A stretch of DNA of 64,000 bases, taken from the NCBI GenBank assembly GCA_001179505.1, contig CDMY01000330.1, positions 17,196-81,195 of the forward strand, given 5' to 3'. The stretch is from Vitrella brassicaformis (Eukaryota > Sar > Vitrellaceae). Of the stretch, positions 23,701 to 34,700 are shown one piece after another (within the stretch, counting starts at the first letter, position 1; every line of letters starts with the position of its first letter). The notes under the pieces were generated by a model. It searched no databases. It had not been told where the DNA came from and saw only the letters and a list, made by a program, of their open reading frames with translations. Made by a program: the position numbers and the translations under genes.

Positions 23701-24179
23701 CTGCTGCTGTTGTTGATGGTGATGATATGATGAAGTCGGCGGAGACCAGCTCGTTGCAGAACGATAGAAGCGTTGACATCACCTCGTACACCTGCGTGAA
23801 TGAATGAGCATTGACAGCAACCGCCCAAACGGGTGAATGCATTTCATCTGTAGTGCTCATAGCCTACCTGGACGCACAGCTCCTTGGTGGGCACCAGGAC
23901 GAACGCCCTCAGTCGCCTCATCTCGCCTCCCTTGCCGCGCTCCGCCTTCTCGAGCATCTTGGCAACCACGGGCACGGCATACGCCAGCGTCTTGCCAGAT
24001 CCCGTCCTCGCGCGAATGAGCAGATCCCGGCCCTCCAGCGCTATCGGGATGGCCTGGCTCTGCACGTACGTCGGGTGTTGGAGATGCATCTTGTGCACCA
24101 TCGCACGCGTGATGCGCCTGTCGAGGTACTTGGCGCCGAAGTCGGCGAAGCTCTGGCTCTCGTCGATTACGTTCGCCAT
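20732..24179 (-). CDS. DEAD-box RNA helicase DBP9/DDX56 homologue
   Basis: The ATG at 24179 begins [15 protein letters not shown], the Q-motif region. In order: motif I ARTGSGKT, Ia LVPTKEL, motif II VDEAD, motif III SAT, motif [21 protein letters not shown], then [15 protein letters not shown], where an acidic insert of ~110 residues (22.38-22.73 kb, D/E-rich) interrupts the helicase C domain. After it come [20 protein letters not shown] and motif [12 protein letters not shown]. An insert at exactly this place is typical of yeast Dbp9 and human DDX56, which act in 60S ribosomal-subunit assembly in the nucleolus. The C-terminus is basic ([17 protein letters not shown]), as expected. Roughly ten exons; several small ones near the 3' end (20.83-21.1 kb) were placed by frame only. 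Confidence 0.9.
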
Positions 24180-24399
24180 ATCCCCTCCGCTTGCTTAGCT
24201 CCTTGCTTAGCTCGCACTGGCGATCGGGCTTCCTCAGCGTTCGTTCGCTCCAGCGTTCCACCGCATTCCTGTGCACTTGCCAGCATTCTCTGCTGCTTCA
24301 GTGTTGAATTCACCGATTCAAGCGCGAGAACACCGCCAGTCAGACGCCCCCATCACTGCCCCCCGTCTGCATGAGCGAATCTGAGACACCACGGCTCCG
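24180..24399. promoter_or_regulatory. Divergent promoter, DBP9 / unknown
   Basis: Only 220 bp separate the two opposed ATGs. AGCTCGCA at 24209-24216 is 30 bp upstream of the DBP9 start. Read from the - strand it is part of TGCGAGCTAAGC, followed by a second, partial copy GGAGCTAAGC (24190-24200). Confidence 0.55.
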
Positions 24400-27074
24400 A
24401 TGATCCAGATTGACGATGACTTCGACTTTGACGGGATGGAAGTGGACTTCTCCGCCACTGCCCCACAGACAACGTCGTCAGCGGCGGCGAGGAAGAAGAA
24501 GGGGAAGTCCAAGACGGGCAAGGCGCAGAAGAAGGGCGTAAAGAGGGCCGCTGGGGCCTCCCTGGGACAGTTTCTGGCCGGAAGGGGGGAAGATCTATAC
24601 GCCTTTGACGTCGACTTCACGCCTGCACGTAGGGGACAGGAGAGAGACAGAGACAGACAGACAGACGGACAGGCAACTCGCGTGTCTCGTGTGTGGCACA
24701 GGAGCGTTCAAATATGAGGGAGAGACATCCAACACAGAGGCTTCACAGAGAGCAGCGGACAAAAGGGCACAGCGCACGGCCGCACCAGCACAGGCCACAC
24801 GAGAGCGCGAGAGAAGACCTCAGCCGAAACGTAAGTATACCAACTCACACAGACGCGCATTATCCATATGCTTCCTCCACGCCTGTCCCTCCGCAGAGCG
24901 TCCTGCCACCGGTCCTGGTCCGAACTACAGCTTCGAGCACTTCTTGGACGAGCCTGACACCGATGAAGAGCCATCGCCCCTACCGCCACCAAGACCTCAG
25001 CCGCCCCAAAGCGTCACCCCTCCCCCGATGCCAATCGCGTCAGAGAGAGACGCTTCGTCGCCGAGTCGTCCGCCTTGGTCGGCTTCGACCACGCTTGTCG
25101 ACCCCATGAGCCGATCGAGAGACATGCGGATGACCGCCGCCACACCCGTGGTGGGAGTTTTTACTTTCGCTGTCCTTGTGCGTTCGAGGAGAACCGATGT
25201 GTTGTTTGCGTGCAGTCGGCAGGGCATGAGATGTTTGGTCGGGTGGGTCGTTTGGGTGACCTCCAGGACATCCTCGCAATGGAAGTGCCGCAAGAGGACA
25301 CGAGCAAGACGCAGGCTGGCGCTGTCGAGCAGCGAGGAGTGCAGGCAATGGCCTTTTCGTTCAGCGACAAGGATGACAAGAAGGTGACTAGGGCTCGAAC
25401 GCGCCAGTCAGCGATGTGTACGATCACTATGTCTGCGTGTTGTGACGGTTTCAAGGCTTTCTCTGAGTCGTTTGGTCGGATTGGGAATATTGCTGACTTG
25501 GCCCTGATTACGGAGGAGTCGATACAAGAGGTATGTAGGACAAACGACATACGCCGCAACGCACCTGGCCGTCCACATTGCGCTTTGTGTGTCCCCGAAA
25601 GATTGTGGAGGCCCCCGATCATCCAGAGGCAGCGCCGCAGCCAAAGGGGGTCAGACACACAGCTTGTGCACGTGCACATATATCGATGGATGGATGGCGG
25701 CATTTGTATCATTCGATGGATGCATCAGATGACCCGCTCCAAGTCCCGTATCAGTCTGACCGAGCCCCCTTTCAAGCTGGAGAAGCGACTGAGCAGAGCA
25801 CCGTCAATCACCACATCCATGTATGTGTGACAACAGAACCCTGTAAGCTCATGTCTCGTGCGCGATTGTCTTGTCATCTCAGCGCGTATTCCGATGATTT
25901 CGAGCTCTACGACGCCTCCCGGTCGCCATCCAATGCCCACAGCCGCCCTCTCACCCCACACAGGCCGCCCTCGCACAGACAAACCTTCACCACATCTCCC
26001 CCGCCCCCACAGCCGCAGCAGCCTCTACCAGAGAGGCCCCCGACCCCTAACTCAGTTCGATTCGCCGAGAAGCAACAGAGAGACAGAGACAAGGAGGGAA
26101 CAACGCCCCTGGTGAGTCAGCGGAGCGACTCTCTCAGCCGTGCTGGCAACAGGGGCTCTGTTGAGTGGGAAGGCGGCCCCACGGCCAGGCAGAGGACAGT
26201 CGGTGTGCAGAAGCGGGTCAGCAAGACCGTGGGGGTGCAGTGCAATGACCTCCCCATGCCCCATATGATGCATGAAGGTCGGAACACACAAATGCCATCA
26301 CACGAAAAGGTCGGTGTGTACATTGCGATCTGCCTATGTGGACATCAGATCCCTTCTCTGCTTATCGCTCGACCTTTCCTCATTCTGGCTTTCCTTCTCC
26401 TTTCCTCCCCCCTCCTTACATGTACTTCCCGCCGCCACCTGCGCCCTATTTCATGCCGCCTCTGTTCGCTCCTGCCTCATCACACCCCGCAGACCGCATC
26501 TTCCATCTCCCGCGGCCCCCCACGGACCTCGTCAGACAGGCTAGAAAAAAGCAGCAGGGTATGGAGAAGGCGAGACGAAGAGAAAATGCAGCGGAAAGGG
26601 GAAGACAGATGGACGCGGCGAGAGACTCTGGGATGGGGCCGGGCAAGTCGGATGATCGTGCTGCTGCTGGAACTTCTGATGATTCGAGTGAGGTGCCACC
26701 CCCACAACAGCCAAGAGTAGCGTGGGAGTCACCCAGGTGAGCCACTCGGTCGGATCGAGGCGCACTTATGGTTACAGGCTATGTGTGCGTGTGTGTGTGT
26801 GTGTGTCTGTGTGTGTGTGTGTGTCATATGCTACAGCAGGATGATGTATGACAACAGTATGCGGATTCTCGAAGAAGCCTTCAGAGCACAAGTAAAGAAC
26901 CTCAGGACACGACACATGTATGTCTTTGGACACACATCCATTTCTGTCTCTTGCTTCATTTATCAGATGTCCTCCCTGCGTGACGTGATGGTTCGCCACA
27001 ATGCCTTGCTGGACGAGGCGAGGCAGCTGCAGCAGGAGGCGTACAGAAGGCGGGCAGCGAGGGGAGGCAGATAA
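24400..27074 (+). CDS. Unknown protein with SDDF-type motif and coiled coil
   Basis: Start ATG at 24400 (MIQIDDDFDFDGMEVDFS); about ten short exons run to the stop at 27074. Visible parts: an acidic N-terminus followed by a Lys-rich stretch (ARKKKGKSKTGKAQKKG); two related short segments, MFGRVGRLGDLQDILAME and SFGRIGNIADLALITEE, each in its own exon, which look like an internal repeat; the motif AYSDDFELYD; long Pro-rich stretches (SPPPPQPQQPLPERPPTP; FLPPPYMYFPPPPAPYFMPP); RVSKTVGVQ; and a C-terminal helix likely to be coiled coil (LRDVMVRHNALLDEARQL). YSDDFE-like motifs and terminal coiled coils are common in centrosomal and flagellar proteins, but this is a hint only. Confidence 0.6.
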
Positions 27075-27188
27075 AGGGATAAAGTAATACCACGCACCGA
27101 CAATGGCCTCTGCCTAACTGCCTGATATCGCCACGCCAATCCTATGTTATCGACACATCATGCCTATGTGCCTGCCTGCCTTCTTGAT

Positions 27189-30100
27189 TCACGTCCTGTC
27201 TTCTTGCTCCTCTCTGTAGCGTATGGCACCAGCGTAGTTGCACAAGGGGACCTCGCTGCACATGACAATCAGACAGACACAGACACATGGAGAAATGAAT
27301 GAACTGCCTGTATGTATGTGTGCATCTTCGCTCGCACCTCATGAGTTTCCCTTGGCCATCGCAGAACCTCTTCAGCTGCCGGCCGTCTCGTGTGTGGTGC
27401 AGTCCCTCTCCCTCACGATGACCGCGCACAAAGGGCCCCTCATCAAAGGACCCGTGAGGGGTCAGCAACACACCCCTGCGTGTACACCGGAGTAGAGACA
27501 AGCATCCGGTGCATTTCTGTCTGCGTCGAGTGCTCACCAGTACTGGTATGCGTCATTGCGGAATATGCCACGGTAGACATTGGCCGACGGGCCCTCCACC
27601 ATCGCTCCCCGTGAGTGCTTCTCGCCCTCTCGCCAATATCCACTGAACAAGACACCAAGCTTCATGTCGATCGATGCAGCCAACCCAGAAAGGTCTCCTG
27701 TCTTATCCATGCCTCCCTACGTATTACGTGTATGTCGATCCGTCTCGGTGTGTGCATGTGCCCCAGCCGTCATATTTACACCAGTGAGGCGGACCTGTGA
27801 CGTGACGTGCACAAATGTGCAAATGGTGTCGAAGAGGCGTCGGTGCGTGCCTGCTGACCTGACGTTGGAACGCTCATCTTGATGCCCCAAGGCCTTGGTG
27901 CGTCAGCAGCCGAAGGCAGCCCTCTCACAGAGCCGCAATATGTCTCTTTAGCCTTTAATCGAAGAGTGCCTTGGCCGTCGGGCACATCGTTGCGGATCAT
28001 TCCCTGCACGCAAAATGAGTAGAACAGCCGTGGACTGGACTCGGGTGTCGTGTGGATGGATCGGTGTTCGTATATACCTCATAGTGATCTCCGTTGCCCC
28101 ACTTGATTACGCCATGTCCGTTGAATCGTCCTTGTTGGCACTCCCCGTCAATCACGCACACCAGCTCCTTCCCTTGACCCTTCCGCCCCTCACAAAGCAA
28201 TCGCACGGCCGCATCAGCCGTTGTCGCCCTCATATAATCTACCACAGGCAGATATTGAGCCGAATGGCATCGCACCACATATAGGCGTCCCCTTCCGTGT
28301 GGCTCTCCCTTGTTGAACTCGCCGATGTAGTGATAGTGCACAAGGCGACCCCCTGCTTGGTCCGATGTCCTCTGCACCCACAGCTTCTCTCCCCATCCGT
28401 GCAGCCGATTCATGTGCCACTCGCCGCGAACAAAGAGAGGGGATGCGCCGCTTGGGTCCGAGATGTACTGCCCACAGCCTTGGCGCACATCAGAGTGGAA
28501 CTGGCCGATGTACGTCGAGCCATCGGGGTATGTGAGTCTGCCGGCGCCCTGCCGCCGCCCTCTGTGGTATTCGCCCTCGTATGTGAGACCGTCTGTCTTC
28601 CGCAGCAGTCCCTGGCCGTGTCTTTTGTCTTCCAACAGCTCCCCTGAGTACCGGTCTCCACTGCTGCTTGTGATGCAGCCTTTTCCGCTCTTCTGCCCCT
28701 GGGCGAACAGGCCTTCGTACTTGACTCCTCGCACATCCGTAACACTGCCGGGACCTGCGTCATAGAGAATTGAAAGACATGAGGTTGCGCATTCGCCGGC
28801 TGACCATCGAGAAGGCCCTTTCTAAAGACCCCTTCAAAGATTGTCCCGCTATCGAGTCTTATTCGGCCCTGAACCACCACCGATGCTCACATGTATGAGC
28901 GTGTACACAGCCCAAAGCGTTTGATGTTCAGTCAATGTCTCACCACTCCTTGTGCGCTTCCATTGACCAACTGGCCTTCGTAGTCCCCCCAGCCCTTGAC
29001 ACAGAGCCGGCCCCAGCCACCAACAATATCACCCTTCCACGTGCCGTCGTATTTGACATGGGGGCTCCATTCGTCAGGGTGACGGTCGCTAACAGCTCGA
29101 AGAGATGATGTGGGAAGCCGGACAGTCGTGAAAGTGATGTTGGGAGGGAAGAGTGCGTCATCGTCCGCCACTGCCGGCGAGTGAGGCTCCCCAGAGGACT
29201 CGAAGAGAGGGAAGTCGTCAGCGGAAGGGCTGTCTGTCGTGAGCAATGCCTCTGGCGTGGCAGCCCGCGAAATGATTGGCTCCGGGATGGGGATGTTGAG
29301 GGACGGGGGGCTGTCTTGACCCCCAGTGTCGCCACACGACACAAACCAATGTGTACCATTGCCATGTCTCTGATGTTCGAGGAAGCCACCTTTGTACAAG
29401 CCGCCATGGCTGAATACAGAGCAGGAATCGCTGTAGTGTTTCGCTTAGCTATCAACACATGCAGTACTTGAGAGTTTCAAGGAAGATGGGTAACAGGGAA
29501 GACGGCTTGTTCCGTTCGAGGTAGTCGATGAGCTCCCGCGCCTGCTGATCGCCCACCTCTGCCGCCATCAAAGGCACTGGGGGCTCCAGCTCGTCCACCT
29601 CATTTCGACTCTCGACATCCGCCTTTCTCACTCCCTCAATGGCCGGTGCCGTGACAGCCCACTTCCATTGATCGACGTCTTCACGCAACACCGCCGGCAT
29701 GTCACCCACACTGTGGCTCGCCTGTGGCAATGGCACTCCTCGCTCTTTCTTCAGCAGAGACACATCCGAGCTGCTTCGCGTCAGCGGGGGAGATGTCGGT
29801 GGGCAGACGATCGACAAGAGCTCCTGCCAATCTTCGAGGGAGAGGATGGTCGAGAGGGGGATGGGTGACAATGCCACAGGCGAGGGCCGAATGATGGGAG
29901 GAGGGGAGGGGGACGACGGCAGCGTTGACGGCGTTGGGGCAGGCTCGGGCTGGCCCTTCGGCTCCCAGTCATCCTTGATTGATATGTCCTGGAGACATGG
30001 AGGTCGACACAGAGACACATGGACACAAGTGCTGCAGTGCGATGCATCCAGTACAGAGACGTGCAGTGTACCTCAGCGGCGTCTCGTCTCTGTATGTGCA

Positions 30101-30660
30101 TTCGCGCAGCCTCCAAGAGGGCATCCTCCCAGTACGCGCATGGCCACCTGCACCAGCCCAGGCCGTTTAACAGCCCTCCGTCGAACCTTCCAACATACAC
30201 ACGGCCGTCAGGAGAGTAGAGCGTCGCTATGCCGCCTGCCGGCACGTCGTCCTGCGCACAACAACAAGGCAGCCGATGGAAGACCACACATATGGACAGT
30301 CACTGTGCGTGTCTCGTTTATGCATCCCCACCGTACGCGGAACGGCCCGTGGTAGATATGTCCGTCCGTTTCAAGCAGACACCCATCCCCCTCTCTTCTG
30401 TCGCCTCGCCACCCCGACGCTGCAAACCGACCTGCAGCCAGTGCAAACATGAGAGCTGACACTGTGGGTGTCCATGGCTTGACTCTCTGGATACCATCTC
30501 TGTAGCTGAGAAGGCCATACCCACTTCTCTGGTTCTGGCCGCCATCGAACCTCCCAACATACAGGCTGCCATCGACCAGGCTCTCGGCCTGCAGGCCGTC
30601 CCTCTCTCGATAGGCATACAAAGCCAGACGTGCCCCAGGGTGAGTCGTGTGCATCGCCAT
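27189..30660 (-). CDS. MORN-repeat protein
   Basis: About ten exons. The ATG at 30660 gives MAMHTTHPGARLAL. MORN repeats (consensus Y.G.f..G..hG.G....dG) occur at both ends: SLYVGRFDGGQNQRSGYG, GHIYHGPFR and VYVGRFDGGLLNGLGWC near the N-terminus. Then comes a ~170-residue Pro/Ser region (29.5-30.0 kb), then a long array: MYKGGFLEHQRHGNG, YDGTWKGDIVGGWG, FEGVFRKGLLDG, YEGLFAQGQKSGKG, YSGELLEDKRHGQG, YEGEYHRGRRQGAG, YIGQFHSDVRQGCG, YIGEFNKGEPHGRG. The last exon ends at the TGA at 27189-27191. MORN proteins in alveolates organise membrane-cytoskeleton contacts, for example at the basal ring. The first coding exon lies inside a dispersed repeat (30548-31420) that also forms the 5' flank; an alternative upstream ATG at 31038 is in frame but within the repeat. 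Confidence 0.8.
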
Positions 30661-31420
30661 CTCGCCTCGCACAGCTCTCTGAAGGCCTGCATGTGCGTGC
30701 ACACTGCAATGAAGCTCCGATGCCTCACACAATCTGCGTCTCCAAAACCGTCGCAGCTCGGCTCGTTCTCGCTCAGGAAGCAGATTGCTGCACACTTTCG
30801 ACGCTGATGAGCCGCTCAATTGCAGTCGAAATGGCCTCCTTGGCGATCTGCTGTCCTCCCCTCTGCAATGGGGCCCAGCGGTGGGGCCCCAGCCGATTAG
30901 CTTTTTCCGCATAACTGGAGCCTCCAGCTTAGTGGTGTGTGTCCTGTTAGGCACCTGTGAGCGTTTGGCGGCGCCACGTGGCCATTTGATGGATGGAAGA
31001 TGCCGAGTGGCGGAGTGTAGCCGAAGTGGCCTCGCCATTTGGTCAGTTCAGGCACAGCCCAGTCGGTGTGCTTCCCTGTCACAACCGTGAAGGGCGCGGG
31101 TTCGGTTCGCGGAGACGTCCGGTATAAGAACCACCGCGGGGCGAGGCCCTAGGAGGAAGGAGGAAGGGTCGGACCTCTCGAGGCGGGCGACTCACTGAGT
31201 TACCCACCCCCTCGAGAGGTCTTGCCATGTGAGCTGGCAAGCCTGGGGGCTCTTGCGTCTCAACAGAGTGTTCTGAGGCCTTCAACTTTGAGGCTCGACA
31301 TACAGCAGTTTGTGCGTCATTCGGTCTGCACACTGCACTGGGGCTCCCATCCTCGGCGATTGATTCGCATCCTGGCTGATGGTGTTTGGCTCCTGCTCAA
31401 CCTTCAAGCTTAGCTTCAAG
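30548..31420 (-). repeat. Dispersed repeat family, copy 1 (5' end of MORN gene)
   Basis: About 0.87 kb that recurs inverted at 38375-39253 and, over a shorter length, in the same orientation at 55460-56225. Conserved features: a 12-bp perfect inverted repeat (GACCTCTCGAGG at 31172-31183, CCTCGAGAGGTC at 31210-31221, 26-nt loop); a CTGGAG/CTCCAG mini-hairpin at about 30914-30928; a GGGGCCC/GGGCCCC hairpin at about 30870-30892; and a TTATAC element in the MORN sense direction. Unlike copies 2 and 3, it continues into an intact MORN reading frame (SLYVGRFDGG). Confidence 0.85.
31172..31221. other. 12-bp perfect inverted repeat (hairpin) in repeat copy 1
   Basis: Arms GACCTCTCGAGG and CCTCGAGAGGTC are separated by 26 nt. 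Arms and loop are almost unchanged in the other two copies (38573-38622 and 56001-56050), while surrounding sequence differs more. Confidence 0.85.
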
Positions 31421-31712
31421 TCGTCGTTGAAGGGAATTGGTGCTCTGTGAGGTGCTTGCAGGAAGATTGCCTCAGAAGGTTGCCAAGATCCGAGTGCTGG
31501 CCAAGGTTCCTTCGACGGTTGCCGCATGAAGAGCCCGTCTCGGCAGGCTCGGGGCGCTTTTGAGCCCTGGAGTGATGCAGTTTGTGGATCGCTCTGACTC
31601 GAGCCGGTGGTGGTCTTCAATTGCATTGTAGGCGTGGATGTGGACTATGTACGCCGTTTTGCGTGTGTCAAATGCAAGAACCGATCGTTCGAACTCACTG
31701 ACTGGTGTCGAT
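31421..31712. other. Spacer between exonuclease 3' end and repeat copy 1
   Basis: About 290 bp downstream of the ankyrin-exonuclease stop. No coding features on either strand; it does not clearly belong to the repeat family. Confidence 0.5.
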
Positions 31713-34700
31713 TCATTCATCGTCTATCCACAGGAGCAATTTGTGCATCCGCTTGTCTGGATTGCCACCTGCAACATCCCTCCTGCCCTGCTGCGCATCC
31801 ACCATCAGGGTGCTGCGGTTGCTGGCCACCATGCACTGACGCAGGCGGCCCGGCCCGCCCTCTCGCATCAAGTCGAGCCACATGATGTGCATCAGTGGCG
31901 GCAGCACCAGCGCATCTGTGGCAGCGTAGGCATACATTGGGAGGGGCAGCGGACGCACACGCCAGTCGGAACACTGATACGCTGTACCATGGCAGCACAC
32001 ACACAGCAAACACGAAATGACACATATCCATGCGTGTCGCGAGCATAGTGTGTTGTGCACGTCATACACACCCTTTGACAGATTGAGGCCGTAGTAATGC
32101 TGGATGAGGTCCTTCAGGCCCTCGATGCCCTGCCGCGTGAGTTCCAGTGTGACAGCGGCTGCGTGTGTGTCGAATAGGTTGACCAGCGACAGTTCAAAGT
32201 CGCATTGCAGCCAACGAAGATCGTTGTGGGAGCTGTGCAGCACCTTCACCACCTGACAACACACAATTGTGCATATTCTCCGACATACGCATACACATGC
32301 ATAGCTTCTCTTTCGGACGTACGTTTGGATCGCTGAATACGCCCTGCAGGGCGTCGTGTATATGCTCTCTCAGGGCGACGGCATCGATGACGAGTCCCCT
32401 GCCGTCAGCAGTGGCCAGCTGCACGAGGCACACGAACCCCACACCAGGCCGCACCTCATGATACTCCACATCCACACCCAGCACACGGACTCCCGCCACC
32501 AGACGACCAACCTCCAGAAACAGCGATTCTTCCTCATCCACGAAGACCACCTGCCCCTCGGTGAAGCGGCCGGCGATGCACGCCCGCACCAAGGGCAGCA
32601 TGGCATCTCGCTGCTGATACATGATGCGCCGAATTGACGCATCACAGTGGTCGGCGGGGAGGATCGACATGAGGGAAGGGACGGCGTACGCCGATGGGAC
32701 GTTGGAACGTCCGGCAATAGCAGACGGCGCCGGCTCATCATCGAGCAGAGAATGGACCACCGATGAACAGGGATTCGGCCGCGGACCTGAAACAACACGA
32801 ACCGATGATACTGCACTGCATGAATGTCGGTGCCTGTGGGCTAGATGCAGCGCCGACCTGCTGGTGCAGCCTGTATCCTAAATCGGATGCGTGGGATGCG
32901 GAATGGACAGACAGATGGGTCATTACCATGGGAGAGGGCGAGGAAGCAGTCAGAGTGGCCGTTGACAAGTGCCATATCCCGGGCGGAACACATGACAGCC
33001 GCCGAGGGGGTGCCCTTGGCGAGGATGGTGTGGATGATTTCCATGCTGCCACTCATGGCCGCGCCCTCCTGTTTAAACACTCATTCACAAAAGACACACA
33101 CACACACACAGACACAGTGACGGGCGTACACGGATGATAGATTGCTCACCAGCGGCGAAAGGAAGCGCCAGCCCCTCTCCTGCGCCACGATCAGAGGGTC
33201 CCCCCCTGCATCCAATAGCCGCTTGAACACATCCACAGAGCCGCTGAGGGCCGCACACGTCATCACACTCCACTGAAAGGGCCCATCAGCGTCAACCAAA
33301 GACAAACCAGAGGTACCCCCAAAGCTGCTGTCGACAGCCCGATTCAGCAACGACGAAACTGCATGGAAGAGTCCATATGGGCCCCATTCATGCATGCGCA
33401 AGTGACCCCCCCGCGTCGTCTCCTTCCCACCCACCATGTTCTCGTGTGGAAGAGAAGCGCCTCTCCAAACAGTAAAGAATAGCATTCACGACCTCCCCCC
33501 AGCCATGGACACATGCTGCCGCCAGCCCGCCCCACAGACCGTCACAATCTCCACCCGACAGTATGGCTTCCGTCAGCCTGACGAGGTGGTCCTTCAGCCG
33601 TGTGGCCGGCACGAGAGCCTCTGCCAGCGTCTCTTGCCACTGTTTCGGTTTGCGGTTGTGTGGATGGGGATGCGGCCGCGGCGGGGCGAGGAGGGGACCG
33701 CACGACTCCACCATCCACTGGAAGAGCCTACAGATACAGCCAGAGGGATGGCAGCGACTGATAGTGAAGATGGTTGTCGTGTGACTCTTGCGCAGGCATC
33801 TGACCCGGACTTACTTACCGCGGAGTGACGGTTGCGCCGGCCTCGATGAGCAGCTCCTGGCAGTTGAGCATTGCAGTGCAGACACGGCCGGGCGCAGGGG
33901 CGGGCAGATGGATAAGAGACCCATCGGGTTGCTCATTAGATCGCTGCTCGCCATCTGACGCAAAGGGCGGCCACGAAAGATGCACCGACCGATCACCACA
34001 CAGCTGAGCCACACAATCGACAGAGAGTAAGGCACGTCACGTCCATCAGAGAGACGAAAAGATGCACGTATCCCCTACCCCGTTGGTGCAGAGAGCAGTA
34101 TGTTCCATTGCTGACGCGTCAGCCGCCACCCCACGCTGCATCAGGCACCTCAGACACTCCACTTGGCCTTCACGACACGCAAGCGACACCAGCGAACGCC
34201 ACGGAACCGACACGTGTGGTTCCTTATCCGCACGGGCAAGTAGGGCGTCCAGTGTGTCTCGGCTGCCGCCCTTGACGGCGTAGTCGAATGCCGTCCGATT
34301 GAAGCCATCGTGGCATGCCAGGGACGCGCCTGATGAGAGGAGAATCTGATCGAAAAGGACACACAGAAACAAACGGTGTCGCGTCAAAGTGGCGTCGTGA
34401 CATCCATGTGTTTGTCTGACCTCCGTGCATTGCGCATAGCCCCGAAAGGCGGCGCACATCAGCGGAGTGAAGTTGTTCCGCTGGCTGCGGGCCTCCAGAG
34501 ATGCACCTGCCACACCTCAGGCACGACACGACTGTCCATTCACGGCACCCTCTCCAATGGCTGTCTCACGCACCGTGTTTGATAAGGATCTCCAGGCACC
34601 TGACAGCGTTGGTCGATGCTGCTACGTGCATGGGGGTGGCGCCATCAGTGTCGTGCACACTCAGACACGCGCGGCCCTTCTCTGTCTTGAGTAGGATCTC

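Noticed and set aside
30897-31082. A ~60-codon frame present in all three repeat copies (…TGKHTDWAVPELTK…FGYTP…)
   Set aside because: It starts at GTG, most differences between copies change the amino acid, and no domain is visible. The shared frame follows from nucleotide similarity, not selection.
31081-31130. tRNA-like B box (GGTTCGGTTCG) in the dispersed repeat, suggesting a SINE
   Set aside because: No A box at a suitable distance and no cloverleaf can be drawn; the match is short and GC-rich. Not enough to call a tRNA-derived element.
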